From Microglena sp. YARC (lineage: Eukaryota; Chlorophyta; Chlorophyceae; Chlamydomonadales; Chlamydomonadaceae): a stretch of DNA of 64,000 nucleotides. A program made the translations under genes and the position numbers. The notes below the pieces were generated by a model. The model had not been told where the DNA came from, did not search any database, and was given only the letters and a program-made list of their open reading frames with translations. This document shows positions 27,739 to 37,184 of this stretch, piece by piece (positions within the stretch are counted from its first letter, which is position 1; every line of letters starts with the position of its first letter). Location of the stretch: contig CM039462.1 of the NCBI GenBank assembly GCA_022414725.1, positions 126,434,018 to 126,498,017 of the forward strand, given 5' to 3'.

Positions 27739-28012
27739 CCTGCGAGGAAAAGAAAGGCAAGCAATCGCTTTCCATGTATGTGGGGGAAATTATGTGGCAC
27801 AGTGAACGCGCAAATGCACTTCCTTTATCAATGTCTTTACCGATCAACAAATGTTTGAAGTGTTGACCCCGCTCGACTGGACAATAAAATGCCAGAAGAT
27901 GTGTCGCCCCTTTGTATACCAGAGTCCCAAGGAATGGGGCAGAGTCACAGCCTCTTCCATGTGCTTGAGAATAGTGCATACATGCCCTCCCAACGTCGGG
28001 TAGATACGCCAT
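27659..28012 (-). CDS. Hypothetical protein
   Basis: The frame begins MAYLPDVGRACMHYSQAHGR and contains LLAFYCPVERGQHFKHLLIG then KDIDKGSAFARSLCHIISP. It overlaps the start of the coiled-coil gene by about 80 bp in another frame, so the true 3' end may be upstream of 27738. The His/Cys-rich middle has no clear match to a family I know. Confidence 0.3.
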   Translation of the reverse strand: MAYLPDVGRACMHYSQAHGRGCDSAPFLGTLVYKGATHLLAFYCPVERGQHFKHLLIGKDIDKGSAFARSLCHIISPTYMESDCLPFFSSQDDGQQHVPNPYYSGCNNCAFHIPPPS

Positions 28013-28939
28013 TCCATGACGGTCTTGAGTGTATTAGCCGATTAGCTCTCCTTGCTGTTGCATGAACAAAAGTGTGACAAGCAAGCCCACTCACCTTCAG
28101 TTACAGTAACCCACAGGGCTCCTCCGAGTATTCAGCGCTGCCTTCACGAACCCTGCGAGGAGAAGAGAACATACCGGGCAATCAGTCGAATTCGTCGTGA
28201 ATGCGAATGCGAATCTGCGCATCAAATGGAAAGAAAGTCACACCAAACAAACTTTGAGATCCCCTAACTTTCTTGGTTGGTGTCAGAATTGAACGATTCA
28301 AAAAGCGTCTCCCATGCAAACTCACGTATTGAATCCGTTTCCGCGATCTCCGGGATCAGAATCGCGAGTGCCCCGACTGAAACTCGCAAGCCAAGTAGGT
28401 CTGCTCTCGAAGCTTCCATTAGAAGGCATATATATGTTGGCTTCTGCTGTCCTTAGAGGAGGCGTCGTCAGTCAGTCGAATGTCTCTTGTGTAGTGTGTA
28501 GTGTCGAGTGTAGGGAATCCGGGTCCGCAGGTCCCGTCACCTCGTAACTCGTCACTCCGCTTCATTTTGGGAAAGGAGTGGGACAGGGAGAATAGTGGGC
28601 GGATTCAACTGGTTACAATAGCCAATCTCAATCTAAATCAATAGATCTCCATCTCCATCCCCCACCTCATCAACTAACGTCCAGCCCCACCCGCCCCCTT
28701 AGCATGGGGGCAAAAACCACAGTTACAGGATTCCGTTGACTGTATCTTATCTCTCTCTTGTGTTGTCTCTTGATCGTCCAGCAAATGAACCTTGAGTGAA
28801 TTTTTCATTCACCATTCAGGGAGTCGGGAGTTGTTGCATTACATTACATTACACTGCATTGATGGTTCAATTCGTACATAAATCAATCGTGTCTACACAG
28901 CAACATTTCACAAGTTCACACACTCCATTTTCAAGTACG
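28013..28939. other. No gene; contains an inverted copy of 41.7 kb sequence
   Basis: About 28648-28728 (ATCTCCATCTCCATCCCCCA, CCAGCCCCACCCGCC, CCACAGTTACAGG) is the reverse complement of 41715-41796 with a few changes. A CATTA-rich stretch lies near 28835-28858. Short frames on + have no protein-like features. Confidence 0.5.
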
Positions 28940-29424
28940 TCAACGCAGTGAGTCCGGAAAGCGCTGATATGTCGTCCAACTCCTCTGCCTTGCCAGGCAG
29001 AACACTGCTGCCTGAAATTCCCTCTTCTGCTCGGGTGTCATGTTGCGCCAGACGTTGGTCAATCCATGAGGGTTGATCAACAAAATGCTCAGGGCATTAC
29101 TGGCAAACACCCCAGACAGCCCACCGAAGTAGAACCCGGCTGCTGGCAGCAACAGGCTAGCAATAAGCTTCAACACCGTGGGTGCCGTATCATCCGATAT
29201 CTGCATTTCCTCTTTTACACTCTCTATTGCAACACGGGAAAACACCACCCACGCATCCTCCATTGATGCTGGCTGTAACGGGGGCGTGTGTTGGCGGTCA
29301 TACGCTTCACGCTTGTCAGGATCACTCAACACTAAGCCGCGCACAACAGTTTGAAACGCTCCTGAGCAGCATCCCGTTGACTGTCAGGAGATGTTGCCCA
29401 TTTGTCCGGATGCCATTTCAGCCA
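28940..29424 (-). pseudogene. J-domain protein cut by a satellite array
   Basis: Minus-strand sequence from about 29424 encodes LKWHPDKWATSPDSQRDAAQ then ERFKLLC, the HPD loop and helix III of a J domain. A one-base frame change near 29335 is followed by VLSDPDKREAYDRQ. The C half (VFSRVAIESVKEEMQISDD, LIASLLLPAAGFYFGGLSGV) matches the C half of the intact J-domain gene at 14283-14876. Helices I and II are gone: the frame upstream of LKWHPDK is pure S1 satellite. So the gene lost its 5' end to the array and also carries a frameshift. Confidence 0.75.
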
Positions 29425-30640
29425 TGTGATGTGATGTGCCTCGACTCGACAGTTTCCGCCGTCATGTAATGCGAGAGGTCGCTCGCTCTGTGACTCGACT
29501 CGACAGTTTCCGCCATGATGCGAGAGGTCGCCATGTGATGTGACTCGACTCGACTCGACAGTTTCCGCCATGATGCGAGAGGTCGCCATGTGATGTGACT
29601 CGACTCGACTCGACATGTGCCGCCGTGATGCGAGAGGTCGCTCGCTTTGTGACTCGACACAGGTTCCGCCGTCATGTAATGCGAGAGGTCGCTCGCTTTG
29701 TGACTCGACACAGGTTCCGCCGTCATGTAATGCGAGAGGTCGCTCGCTCTGTGACTCGACTCGACAGTTTCCGCCATGATGCGAGAGGTCGCTCGCTCTG
29801 TGACTCGACTCGACAGGTGCCGCCGTGATGCGAGAGGTCGCTTTGTGACTCGACACGACAGGTTCCGCCGTGATGCGAGATGTCGCCATGTGACTCTGTG
29901 ACTCGACACACGTGCCGCCGTGATGCGAGATGTCGCCATGTGACTCGACTCGACTCGACTCGACACATATGCCGCCGTCCTTGATGAGAGTGGTCGCCGT
30001 TCCTCTAAAAACGAGTGTAAACGTAGTGAGTTGCCTAAGCCCCCTCAACCAAATCCTTACATGACACACGACATTCGACAGTGTTCCGCATCTCCGATAC
30101 ATTCGACAGTGTTCCGCATCTCCGATACATTCGACAGTGTTCCGCATCTCCGATACATTCGACAGTGTTCCGCATCTCCGATACATTCGACAGTGTTCCG
30201 CATCTTGCGTGTGTCCTCCGATACATTCGACAGTGTTCCGCATCTCCGATACATTCGACAGTGTTCCGCATCTCCGATACATTCGACAGTGTTCCCCATC
30301 TCCGATACATTCGACAGTGTTCCGCATCTCTGATACATTCGACAGTGTTCCGCATCTCCGATACATTCGACAGTGTTCCGCATCTTGCGTGTGTCCTCCG
30401 ATACATTCGACAGTGTTCCGCATCTTGCGTGTGTCCTCCGATACATTCGACAGTTTCCCGCCGTTTGCTTGTGTCCTCCGATACATTCGACTACATGTTT
30501 CCCGCCGTTTGCTTGAGACGATACATTCGACCGTGTTCCGCATCTTGCGTGTGTCCTCCTATACATTCGACCGTGTTCCGCCGTTTGCGTGTGTCCTCCT
30601 CCGATGGATTGACAAGTCAGATCCTAGGACACGTGTTTCC
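29425..30640. repeat. Large S1 + linker + S2 satellite array
   Basis: S1 units fill 29425-29990 (about 11-12, with GCCATGTGATGTGA replaced by GCTCGCTCTGTGA in many). The linker with AAAACGAGTGTAAACG follows at 30005-30065. S2 then runs to about 30600 as roughly 18 units of 28 bp (TCCGATACATTCGACAGTGT + TCCGCATC), some with a GCGTGTGTCC insert. S2 units are directly adjacent with no unique spacers. Long frames on both strands come from the repeat period. Confidence 0.9.
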
Positions 30641-30643
30641 GCG

Positions 30644-30754
30644 AGTCCGCAGCTGAATTCCCTGGGTCCCGCGATTCATCTTTCCCGATAATAAAAAAAC
30701 ATAAGAAGCACTATGCGTTCATTTTTACTCAAACAACAAATGTCCCTAGCTGTA
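30644..30754. repeat. Dispersed repeat and TACAGCTAGGG end
   Basis: GAGTCCGCAGCTGAATTCCC with GGTCCCGCGATTCATCTTTC is a shortened copy of the dispersed family. At 30738-30754 AAATGTCCCTAGCTGTA is the inverted form of the end seen at 4578 and 26745, and it abuts the start codon of the LRAT-like gene. Confidence 0.65.
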
Positions 30755-31407
30755 TGGCTGAGCGCACTGACAGTCCAACGTTAAAGCGGATAATGCTACT
30801 TGTAGCAGAGGTCCTCGGCGTCAAGCCACACGATGAAGCAGTAGACGCATTCGCTCTCATTGAGGGGGCGATGAACGCCATGGACATTAACAGCATGCTC
30901 CCTTCTTTAGCGCACCCTGTGGAAATAGCTGAAGTGGACAAGGAGCTGAATCGAGGAGACCAGATCCTTGTGCGGACGGCGGGTAGAAAGGAGGTTTTCC
31001 ACCATGGAATATTCATCGGTCGCCTCCATGGAGTGCTGGAGGACAAGAACCTTGTGGTCGACTTCTGGGGTCCACCGAAGGAAGGCAAGCATGGTGCCCG
31101 AATCCGTCTCCGGACTTTGACCGAATTTATAACCATGCCCCGCCAGCGTGCTGCACAGCTTGCTGTTATGCGCTGGAAGAGAGACACACAAGAACTTCGG
31201 GAATTTACGGCAACACTTGCATTGACACTTCACAAGGATCTGAAGGAATGCTCAGGTCTCTACCACTTACTGAACAGCAACTGCAGCCACTTCGCGACTT
31301 GGTGCCGCACACTCAGGTTGGAAGTTGATCATTTGACAAAGATAAGCATGATGACAGAGAGTTTACCCAACCCGAAGTTGCAAATATCCAAAGCATTGTT
31401 TTTGTAG
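30754..31407 (+). CDS. LRAT-like (permuted NlpC/P60) protein, intact
   Basis: The 217-codon frame has the H-box in RGDQILVRTAGRKEVFHHGI (His near residue 83) and the Cys box in LLNSNCSHFATWCRT (residues about 175-189), the NCxHF signature of the LRAT/HRASLS fold. Cellular members transfer acyl chains or cleave phospholipids. An N-terminal helical segment (MAERTDSPTLKRIMLLVAEV) precedes the domain, and unlike the broken relative at 3.8-4.3 kb there is no C-terminal membrane helix. The ATG overlaps the last base of a repeat end (30738-30754), so promoter sequence may come from that repeat. Both catalytic residues are present, so it is probably functional. Confidence 0.75.
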   Translation: MAERTDSPTLKRIMLLVAEVLGVKPHDEAVDAFALIEGAMNAMDINSMLPSLAHPVEIAEVDKELNRGDQILVRTAGRKEVFHHGIFIGRLHGVLEDKNLVVDFWGPPKEGKHGARIRLRTLTEFITMPRQRAAQLAVMRWKRDTQELREFTATLALTLHKDLKECSGLYHLLNSNCSHFATWCRTLRLEVDHLTKISMMTESLPNPKLQISKALFL

Positions 31408-31489
31408 CAATAAGCGGCCCATTTTAACCGTTGAATTTAAGCTCCTCCTGCTGCAGAACCCACAGGATGGCTGAGATCACATTCGGGTA

Positions 31490-32037
31490 TCTACCGCTGA
31501 CGATCTCGCTTCTTCCAAGCTTGATGTGAACTGTGGGCTCCCCTCCGGTCGCCCACCCGCTCGGTTCCTCGCGGACCCTTTGTGGGGGCTCCCCTCCGGT
31601 CGCCCCCAGTCGCTCCGCTGTGGGGAGGTGAAAGTGGCTCCGCCGCTTGTGTTAATGTGAGACGGTTCTCATCCAAGTGTTGTTTGTTATCTTTGCCTCT
31701 ACTCTACACAGGTTCCGCCGTCATGTAATGCGAGAGGTCACCATGTGATGTGATGTGATGTGACTCGACTCGACTCGACTCGACATGTGCCGCCGCCTGA
31801 TGCGAGAGGTCGCCATGTGATGTGACTCGACTCGACTCGACAGTTTCCGCCGTCATGTAATGCGAGAGGTCGGTCGCCATGTGATGTGATGTGATGTGAT
31901 GTGACTCGACTCGACACAGTTTCCGCCGTCATGTAATGCGAGAGGTCGGTCGCCATGTGATGTGATGTGATGTGACTCGACTCGACTCGACATTTGCCGC
32001 CGCCTGATGCGAGAGGTCGCCATGTGCTTATCACGAT
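31490..32037. repeat. U200 unit followed by S1 array
   Basis: 31490-31685 is a U200 copy (TTCTTCCAAGCTTGATGTGA, two CTCCCCTCCGGTCGCCC boxes, TGAGACGGTTCTCATCCAAG). S1 units follow from 31690 to about 32037. This is the cassette order U200-S1 without the S2 module. Confidence 0.85.
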
Positions 32038-32101
32038 ATAAAGCTCGCGACAAGCATATTGGTTGAGTCAAGCCTTCCCTTCCCTTGTGTATCATCCATC
32101 C

Positions 32102-32698
32102 ATGGCGCACCACACCCAGCACGTCGTGTACGCCCTCGTCGAGCGAGAGTTCCTGGGCAAGTTCCCGTTGGTCGTCAAGGTCGGCCTTCTGGATGAGCGG
32201 TGCATTGCCACCACCCCCGGCGATCTGCGACCGCATATCGCCACGACCCCGGGCATGTACAACGCTTACGTCACGTTCTGCGAGGAGGAGGGGCTACATG
32301 CGACTGTTGCTGACGTTGTCGAGCTGGCGCAGGTCGTCAAGGAGTGCGGTCTGGACACGATGTACACCCTGCAAAAAGCTACCCCCGAATACATCCTGCT
32401 GATTGAGTCCCAATTCCTCTTGCACCTGATGCAAGAGCAGAGCGTCTCGCATCCCCGTATCGATGATTCTGTGAGCTTCACTGCGGCCACCTTGTTCTCC
32501 ATGTTCAATGACTGGCTATCCCCGATCCCTGGTTCTCCTAAACATGAAACCACCTTGATCAAGTTTGGTCTCAAGATGTCCAAGCTTGGCTTGAGGGGCG
32601 TCTCCAAGCGACGCTGCAACACGGGTGCTGTTTACTCTTTCTGCATTACGGACGTCATCAATGACATGCGTGAGAAGATGTGGCCTGTATTGGATTGA
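32102..32698 (+). CDS. Hypothetical protein, 198 aa
   Basis: The ATG at 32102 (MAHHTQHVVYALVEREFLGK) gives an intact, well-biased frame; an in-frame Met at 32063 is possible but overlaps the region just past the satellite. It contains ATVADVVELAQVVKECGLDT, LLHLMQEQSVSHPRIDDSVS and a basic C-terminal part (KLGLRGVSKRRCNTGAVYSF). No domain is recognised. The VVYALVEREF...VVKVGLL start and the conserved Arg/Glu spacing are faintly reminiscent of GIY-YIG or MSV199-type viral proteins, which is too weak for a call. GC-rich codon use resembles 20187-20597. Confidence 0.6.
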   Translation: MAHHTQHVVYALVEREFLGKFPLVVKVGLLDERCIATTPGDLRPHIATTPGMYNAYVTFCEEEGLHATVADVVELAQVVKECGLDTMYTLQKATPEYILLIESQFLLHLMQEQSVSHPRIDDSVSFTAATLFSMFNDWLSPIPGSPKHETTLIKFGLKMSKLGLRGVSKRRCNTGAVYSFCITDVINDMREKMWPVLD

Positions 32699-33051
32699 GC
32701 TCTGTTATCCATTGCTGCACGCACGCACAGACAGACAGACAGATAAAGCACGTGCGGTCGTAAGACTGAGACTGAATGGACGAACACTACTATTCGAAAG
32801 CCGCCGTGGCCCGTGTGATAATGAATCATTCATCCTTTATGGACGAACGGGGACAGTTTTTTAGCTATTGTGTTCTGTCCCATCAATCCCTATTTTAAAC
32901 AAACGTGTTCACATGAACACCTCTGAAAAGAAGACTCTCCATCTCTGTAACAACAATTATTTCAACAAAAAATAAATACTGAAGAATAATGCCGGAGGCT
33001 CACATCAATCCCTATTTAAAACGAACGTGTTCACATGAACACCTCTGAAAA
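32699..33051. other. No gene; short direct repeat
   Basis: ATCAATCCCTATTT(T)AAAC and CGTGTTCACATGAACACCTC occur twice, at 32884-32930 and 33004-33048, about 120 bp apart. An ACAGACAG microsatellite lies near 32727. No coding frame is convincing. Confidence 0.55.
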
Positions 33052-33326
33052 CGGAACGTTACATCCATCTGGGGGAACGTTACATACTCAGCAAAACAAT
33101 GCCGAGACCTGTATGGATTATGGATTTACACTCGTTTTTATTAAAACAATAGTTTTTTAGTTGCTAATCTGTCAACGGTAGACTCGGTACCTCCAGTGTT
33201 TTTCCAAAGTTCCACCTTCAGTTAATTAAGTTAACTAAGTTATTCAATTTCCTGGCTGCGGATATCTTGACTGAAGACGCGTCCACCGCGATCCACAGCT
33301 GTCACATCATACGACGAATTGTCAGT
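33052..33326. repeat. Duplicated 18.6-19.0 kb segment lacking the tRNA
   Basis: It matches 18610-18985 on both sides but goes from CTAATCTGTCAACGGTAGA straight to CTCGGTACCTCCAGTG, so about 80 nt of the tRNA-like gene are missing. It also carries the last codons of the possible PD-(D/E)XK gene. Confidence 0.8.
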
Positions 33327-33376
33327 CCATATGTAGATACCGGCTACATTTACTAAGGATGGCCCGTTGAACAATT

Positions 33377-34866
33377 TTACACATCATTCCATCCATTTTT
33401 CAAGTACGTCAACGAAGTGAGTCCTTCCAGCGGTGATATGTCGTCCACGTCGGTGTTAGAACTGTCCAGGTGAACCAACGAAGTGAGTCCTTCCAGCGGT
33501 GATATGTCGTCCACGTCGGTGTTCGAAATGTCGAGGTGAACCAACGAAGTGATTCCTGCCAGCGGTGATATGTCGTCCACGTCGGTGTTCGAAATGTCCA
33601 GGTGAACCAATGAAGTGAGTTCTTCCAGTGGTGATATGTCGGTCACATAGGTGTTCGATATGTCCAGGTGAACCAACGCAGTGAGTCCTGCCAGCGGCGA
33701 TATGTCGAGCACCTTGCTCCGGCGACAAGACGGAATGAAGCCGGACATCGGTACTCGGTCTTCGACCACACATGTGTACGCCATGTTCAGATGAACCAAC
33801 GAAGTGAGGCCGGACAGTAGTGATATAGAGGGTACACGTGTGCCCTCCATGTTCAGGTGAAGCAACGCAGTGATACCGGACACCGGTGAGATGTCTTCGA
33901 GCTTGTATTTGAGATGCAAAATGTCGAGGTGAATCAACGAATTGATACCGGACAGAGATGATAGGTATTCCACACGTGTGCCCTCCATGTTGAGGTGAAT
34001 CAACGAAGTGAGTCCTGCCAGCGGTGATAATAGGTGTTCGCCCACCCGTGTGTACGCCATGTTCAGATGAACCAACTCGGTGAGTCCGGACAGCTGTGAT
34101 ATGTCTTCTAGTTTGTTTCCGATATGCGAAATGTTGAGGTGAACCAACGCATTGAGCCCTGAAATCGCTGATAATGGGTGTTCGTCCACGTACGTGAGGT
34201 GCAAAATATCTAGGTGAATCAACGAAGTGAGACCTGACAGCGGTGATATGTCTTTGAGTTTTGCTTGTATTAGCGAAATGTCTAGGTGAATCAACGAAGT
34301 GAGTCCTTCCAGTGGTGATATGTCGGTCACAAGTGTGTGCGCCATGTTCAGGTGAATCAACGAAGTGAGTCCGTACAGAGCTTGTATGTTGTACAGAGGT
34401 GTGTGCGACATGTTCAGATGCGTCAACGAAGTGAGTCCGGACAGAGGTGATAATAGGTCTTCGTCCACGTAGGTGTTCGATATGTCCAGGTGCGTCAATG
34501 AAGTGAGTCCGTACAGTGGCGATATGTCGGTCACATAGGTGTTCGATATGTCTAGGTGAACCAACTCAGTGAGGACGGACAGCGGCGATATGTCTTGGAT
34601 CTTGTCTTCGATAGCCGACATTGATTGGTAGGGTACGTATTCCCCACGATTGACACCTATTTTCAACTCTTTGAGCCTGCAAATGCGTGATAATGCGTAT
34701 TCAAACTGTTATAATGTCTTAGGTGGATCCTTGTGACACACCGGGGTGTGACGCATCTCCACTTTTCGCAGACGAGAGGCACTTGTTTGAGGTGGGATTC
34801 GTTCGAAATCGCATTGGCTAGAATGATCTCCAATACATCTTCATTGATTTCGTCAAAGGAACTCAT
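33377..34866 (-). pseudogene. F-box/leucine-rich-repeat protein, one frameshift
   Basis: The N-terminal frame (34866-34663) starts MSSFDEINEDVLEIILANAI and continues ESHLKQVPLVCEKWRCVTPR, an F-box. The second frame (34666-33377) is about 17 LRRs of 22-25 residues with consensus GLTSLIHLDISNTYV.DISPL. The LRR frame is open further upstream (ALSRICRLKELKIGV), so both belong to one gene with a one-base shift near 34710. F-box/LRR proteins select substrates for SCF ubiquitin ligases. An in-frame Met (MSAIEDKIQ) could start an LRR-only protein instead. Shadow frames in the repeats are rejected. Confidence 0.8.
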
Positions 34867-34984
34867 TCGTTTGTGAAGTGTGCTGTGCTGTGCCTTGCTG
34901 TGCTGAAAAATGGTTGTTTACACTTCATTCGAGGACGATGATCCGCCACCGCATCCGTGTGTCATGAATGGACGGACGGACGGA

Positions 34985-35562
34985 CTGACTGACGGTGTGG
35001 ATGCGACAGTTTTCCGCCGTTTGCTTGTGTCCTCCGATACATTCGACAGTGTTCCGCATCTTGTGTCCTCCGATACATTCGACAGTGTTCCGCATCTTGT
35101 GTCCTCCGATACATTCGACAGTTTTCCGCCGTTTGCTTGTGTCCTCCGATACCGCTTCTTCCAAGCTTGATGTGAACTGTGGGCTCCCCTCCGGTCGCCC
35201 ACCCGCTCGGTTCCTCGCGGACCCTTTGTGGGGCTCCCCTCCGGTCGCCCCCAGTCGCTCCGCTGTGGGGAGGTGAAAGGGGCTCCGCCGCTTGTTATAT
35301 GTTAATGTGAGACGGTTCTCATCCAAGTGTTGTTTGTTATCTTTGCCTCGACTCGACTCGACACAGGTTCCGCCGTCATGTAATGCGAGAGGTCGGTCGC
35401 CATGTGATGTGACTCGACTCGACAGTTTCCGCCGTCATGTAATGCGAGAGGTCGGTCGCCATGTGATGTGATGTGACTCGACTCGACAGTTTCTGCCGTG
35501 ATACGAGAGGTCGCCATGTGATGTGACTCGACTCGACTCGACAGATGCCGCCGTCCTTGATG
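34985..35562. repeat. S2-U200-S1 satellite cassette
   Basis: S2-type units (ACAGTTTTCCGCCGTTTGCT, CGATACATTCGACAGTGTTC) at 35005-35150, U200 at 35151-35345, S1 at 35346-35562, in the same order as 20.9-21.5 kb. At 35590-35640 there is a GCAGGCGTCTGCTTGAAAC hairpin remnant and GTCTGCTTGAGAC. Confidence 0.85.
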
Positions 35563-35719
35563 AGAGTGGACCAATCGTTTTTCTCGAGCAGGCGTCTGCT
35601 TGAAACATTTCATCGTCATAAAGTGTCTGCTTGAGACATCGCCGTCTCTTTTAGAGACGGATGTGGAGAAGCTTGAGAGTGAGGCATGAAAAATCTTACT
35701 TGACCTCTCTATAAAACTT

Positions 35720-36022
35720 CTAAACATAATTTAATCTCACCGCATTTTTCTCGTCCTTATTCCGCTGCCTCCACTTCCTTGAGTTCTCCTCAAGCACCTC
35801 CCTGACCTCCTCACTGTACCTTGATACATTCGGGTCGAACTTCATGATCTCACGCATCGCCTTCATGACCATGCCCGCCTCTTCCTGTAATTTAACCCCC
35901 AGTATCATCTTCACTCTCTCTTCCATCTCGAAGTATCGCTTCTTTGACAACGTTGAAATCCCCTTGTCTCCATTTTGGTTTGTTGGCGTGACGAACTTCG
36001 TCACCTTCCTCGACGAGTTCAT
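35720..36022 (-). CDS. Small charged hypothetical protein
   Basis: A complete 100-codon frame (MNSSRKVTKFVTPTNQNGDK ...). The C-terminal 70 residues are strongly helical and charged (RYFEMEERVKMILGVKLQEE, EEVREVLEENSRKWRQRNKD). No domain is recognised. The codon use is consistent along the gene and no repeats interrupt it. Upstream (36023-36170) is A/T-rich and could hold the promoter, but no motif is certain. Confidence 0.55.
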   Translation of the reverse strand: MNSSRKVTKFVTPTNQNGDKGISTLSKKRYFEMEERVKMILGVKLQEEAGMVMKAMREIMKFDPNVSRYSEEVREVLEENSRKWRQRNKDEKNAVRLNYV

Positions 36023-36299
36023 TGTGTGCGATCTATCCAGTCTTTTTTGTTCAGTTGTTTGTGTTTACAATTGTAATAACGGTCACTAGCAGTTATGCTC
36101 CTTAAACCTTCAAAATCGTAGAGAAGCTTTTACAAACAAATAAATAACCCAACCAACACTCAATCTCTGTCATGCCATGTCGCGGTGATTGTCTGAAGAA
36201 GTCTTGGTCAGCCAGTGGATATGATTCCGTCACTCATCATCCTGTAACACCTCCCTAGATCCGTCCCCCCATCTCAAAACCCTAAAATGGATGTCGAGC

Positions 36300-36592
36300 G
36301 GCACGTGTGTCAGCAGCGCACACCGCCCCCCCCCCCGCATCCTTACATGACACACGACATTCGACAGTGTTCCGCCGTTTGCGTGTGTCCTCCTATACAT
36401 TCGACAATGTTCCGCATCTTGTGTCCGCCGATACATTCGACCGTGTTCCGCCGTTTGCGTGAGAATGCGTGAGAATGAGTGAGTGGTTGGTGGGCATCAT
36501 CATCATCTCGACAGCAGCCTCCGCGACGCGTGTGTGAGGATGCGGCATGTGTCGTGATAAAGTGCGTTATCCTATCTATCTATCTTTGTCTA
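36300..36592. repeat. Linker/S2 fragment and dispersed CTAT-ending repeat
   Basis: 36330-36470 has a C-tract, CATCCTTACATGACACACGA and three S2 units. 36507-36590 is a near copy of 22212-22300 (GCGTGTGTGAGGATGCGGCA, then CTAT repeats). Confidence 0.8.
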
Positions 36593-36965
36593 CAGATACA
36601 AAGTTGTCGTCGACCGTGATGTAGTGTTTGGCTGTCTTCACAATATTTTGTGCACCTGCGTGCGTGCTGCTGTACTTTCTTGATTTCCCCGAATCGTTTA
36701 TCATATGTATGTTTGCTTCTTCGCACGCCCTGAACATGATGTCTTTGACGGCATTCTTGTCATTGGTCCAAACGTCTCCATGTTTTACCAAGACGACCCG
36801 TTGGACTTGACAAGCTTCCCTTCCAAATCCTTGAGCAGTATCTTTGCTGCAACGTCGTCTCCTACCACGTACCGAGGCGCACGTACGTGTGAGCCCATGC
36901 ACGCAGACGGCGTGACGATATCGATAGTCGTCATGTCCTTTATTCTCATTCAGATTTGTTGATGG
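36593..36965 (-). pseudogene. D5-like primase-helicase fragment, second copy
   Basis: Read on minus, GDDVAAKILLKDLEGKLVKS continues after a frame change into KHGDVWTNDKNAVKDIMFRA and ...QNIVKTAKHYITVDDNFV. All of this matches the D5-N-like part of the larger copy at 38035-40213 (KHGDVWTNDKDVVESFMFTA, INIVKTAKHYIPVDDNFV) at roughly two thirds identity. Its frame breaks differ from those of the larger copy: GDDVAAK is in frame with the upstream part here and out of frame there. Only this internal fragment remains; the ends are lost to repeats. Confidence 0.75.
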
Positions 36966-37184
36966 AAGTGAATGCCCCCAGTAGTTATACTCCGTTTGGG
37001 GCTTCGAAACCCCCGCCATGGCGTGTGGGGGGGTGTGAGGATCCCCCCGTGTCCTCTTGAGGAGGGGGGTGGGTGGCCATGGAACGACAAGACAGAATCC
37101 CCCGCCGTGCGTGTGTGCGGGGGCGCCTATCATCACGGTGAGAGAGCCTGATGATGGACAGGACACTCAACGAACTAACAAACG
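36966..37184. other. GC-rich stretch with inverted C/G tracts
   Basis: GGGGGGGTGTGAGGATCCCC and nearby CCCCCGTGTCC...GAGGAGGGGGG can pair, as can CCCCCGCCGTGCGTG with TGTGTGCGGGGG. AATGCCCCCAGTAGT also occurs in part at 7068. No gene. Confidence 0.5.

Noticed and set aside
29332..30543. 403-codon minus-strand frame across the satellite
   Set aside because: All but its last 33 codons translate S1/S2 repeats; the end belongs to the J-domain remnant.
30060..30600. S2 array as a CRISPR array (28-bp direct repeats)
   Set aside because: Units are directly adjacent with no unique spacers, no cas genes are present, and the array is part of a eukaryotic-type satellite cassette.
26745..30754. A 4-kb transposon between the two TACAGCTAGGG ends
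   Set aside because: The ends are inverted, but contents are unrelated gene fragments and satellites with no transposase, and the end family is dispersed, so chance pairing is likely.
31490..31685. U200 unit as a structured RNA or riboswitch
   Set aside because: The two CTCCCCT.CGGTCGCCC boxes are direct, not inverted, and copies move with the satellite; no evidence of a conserved fold.
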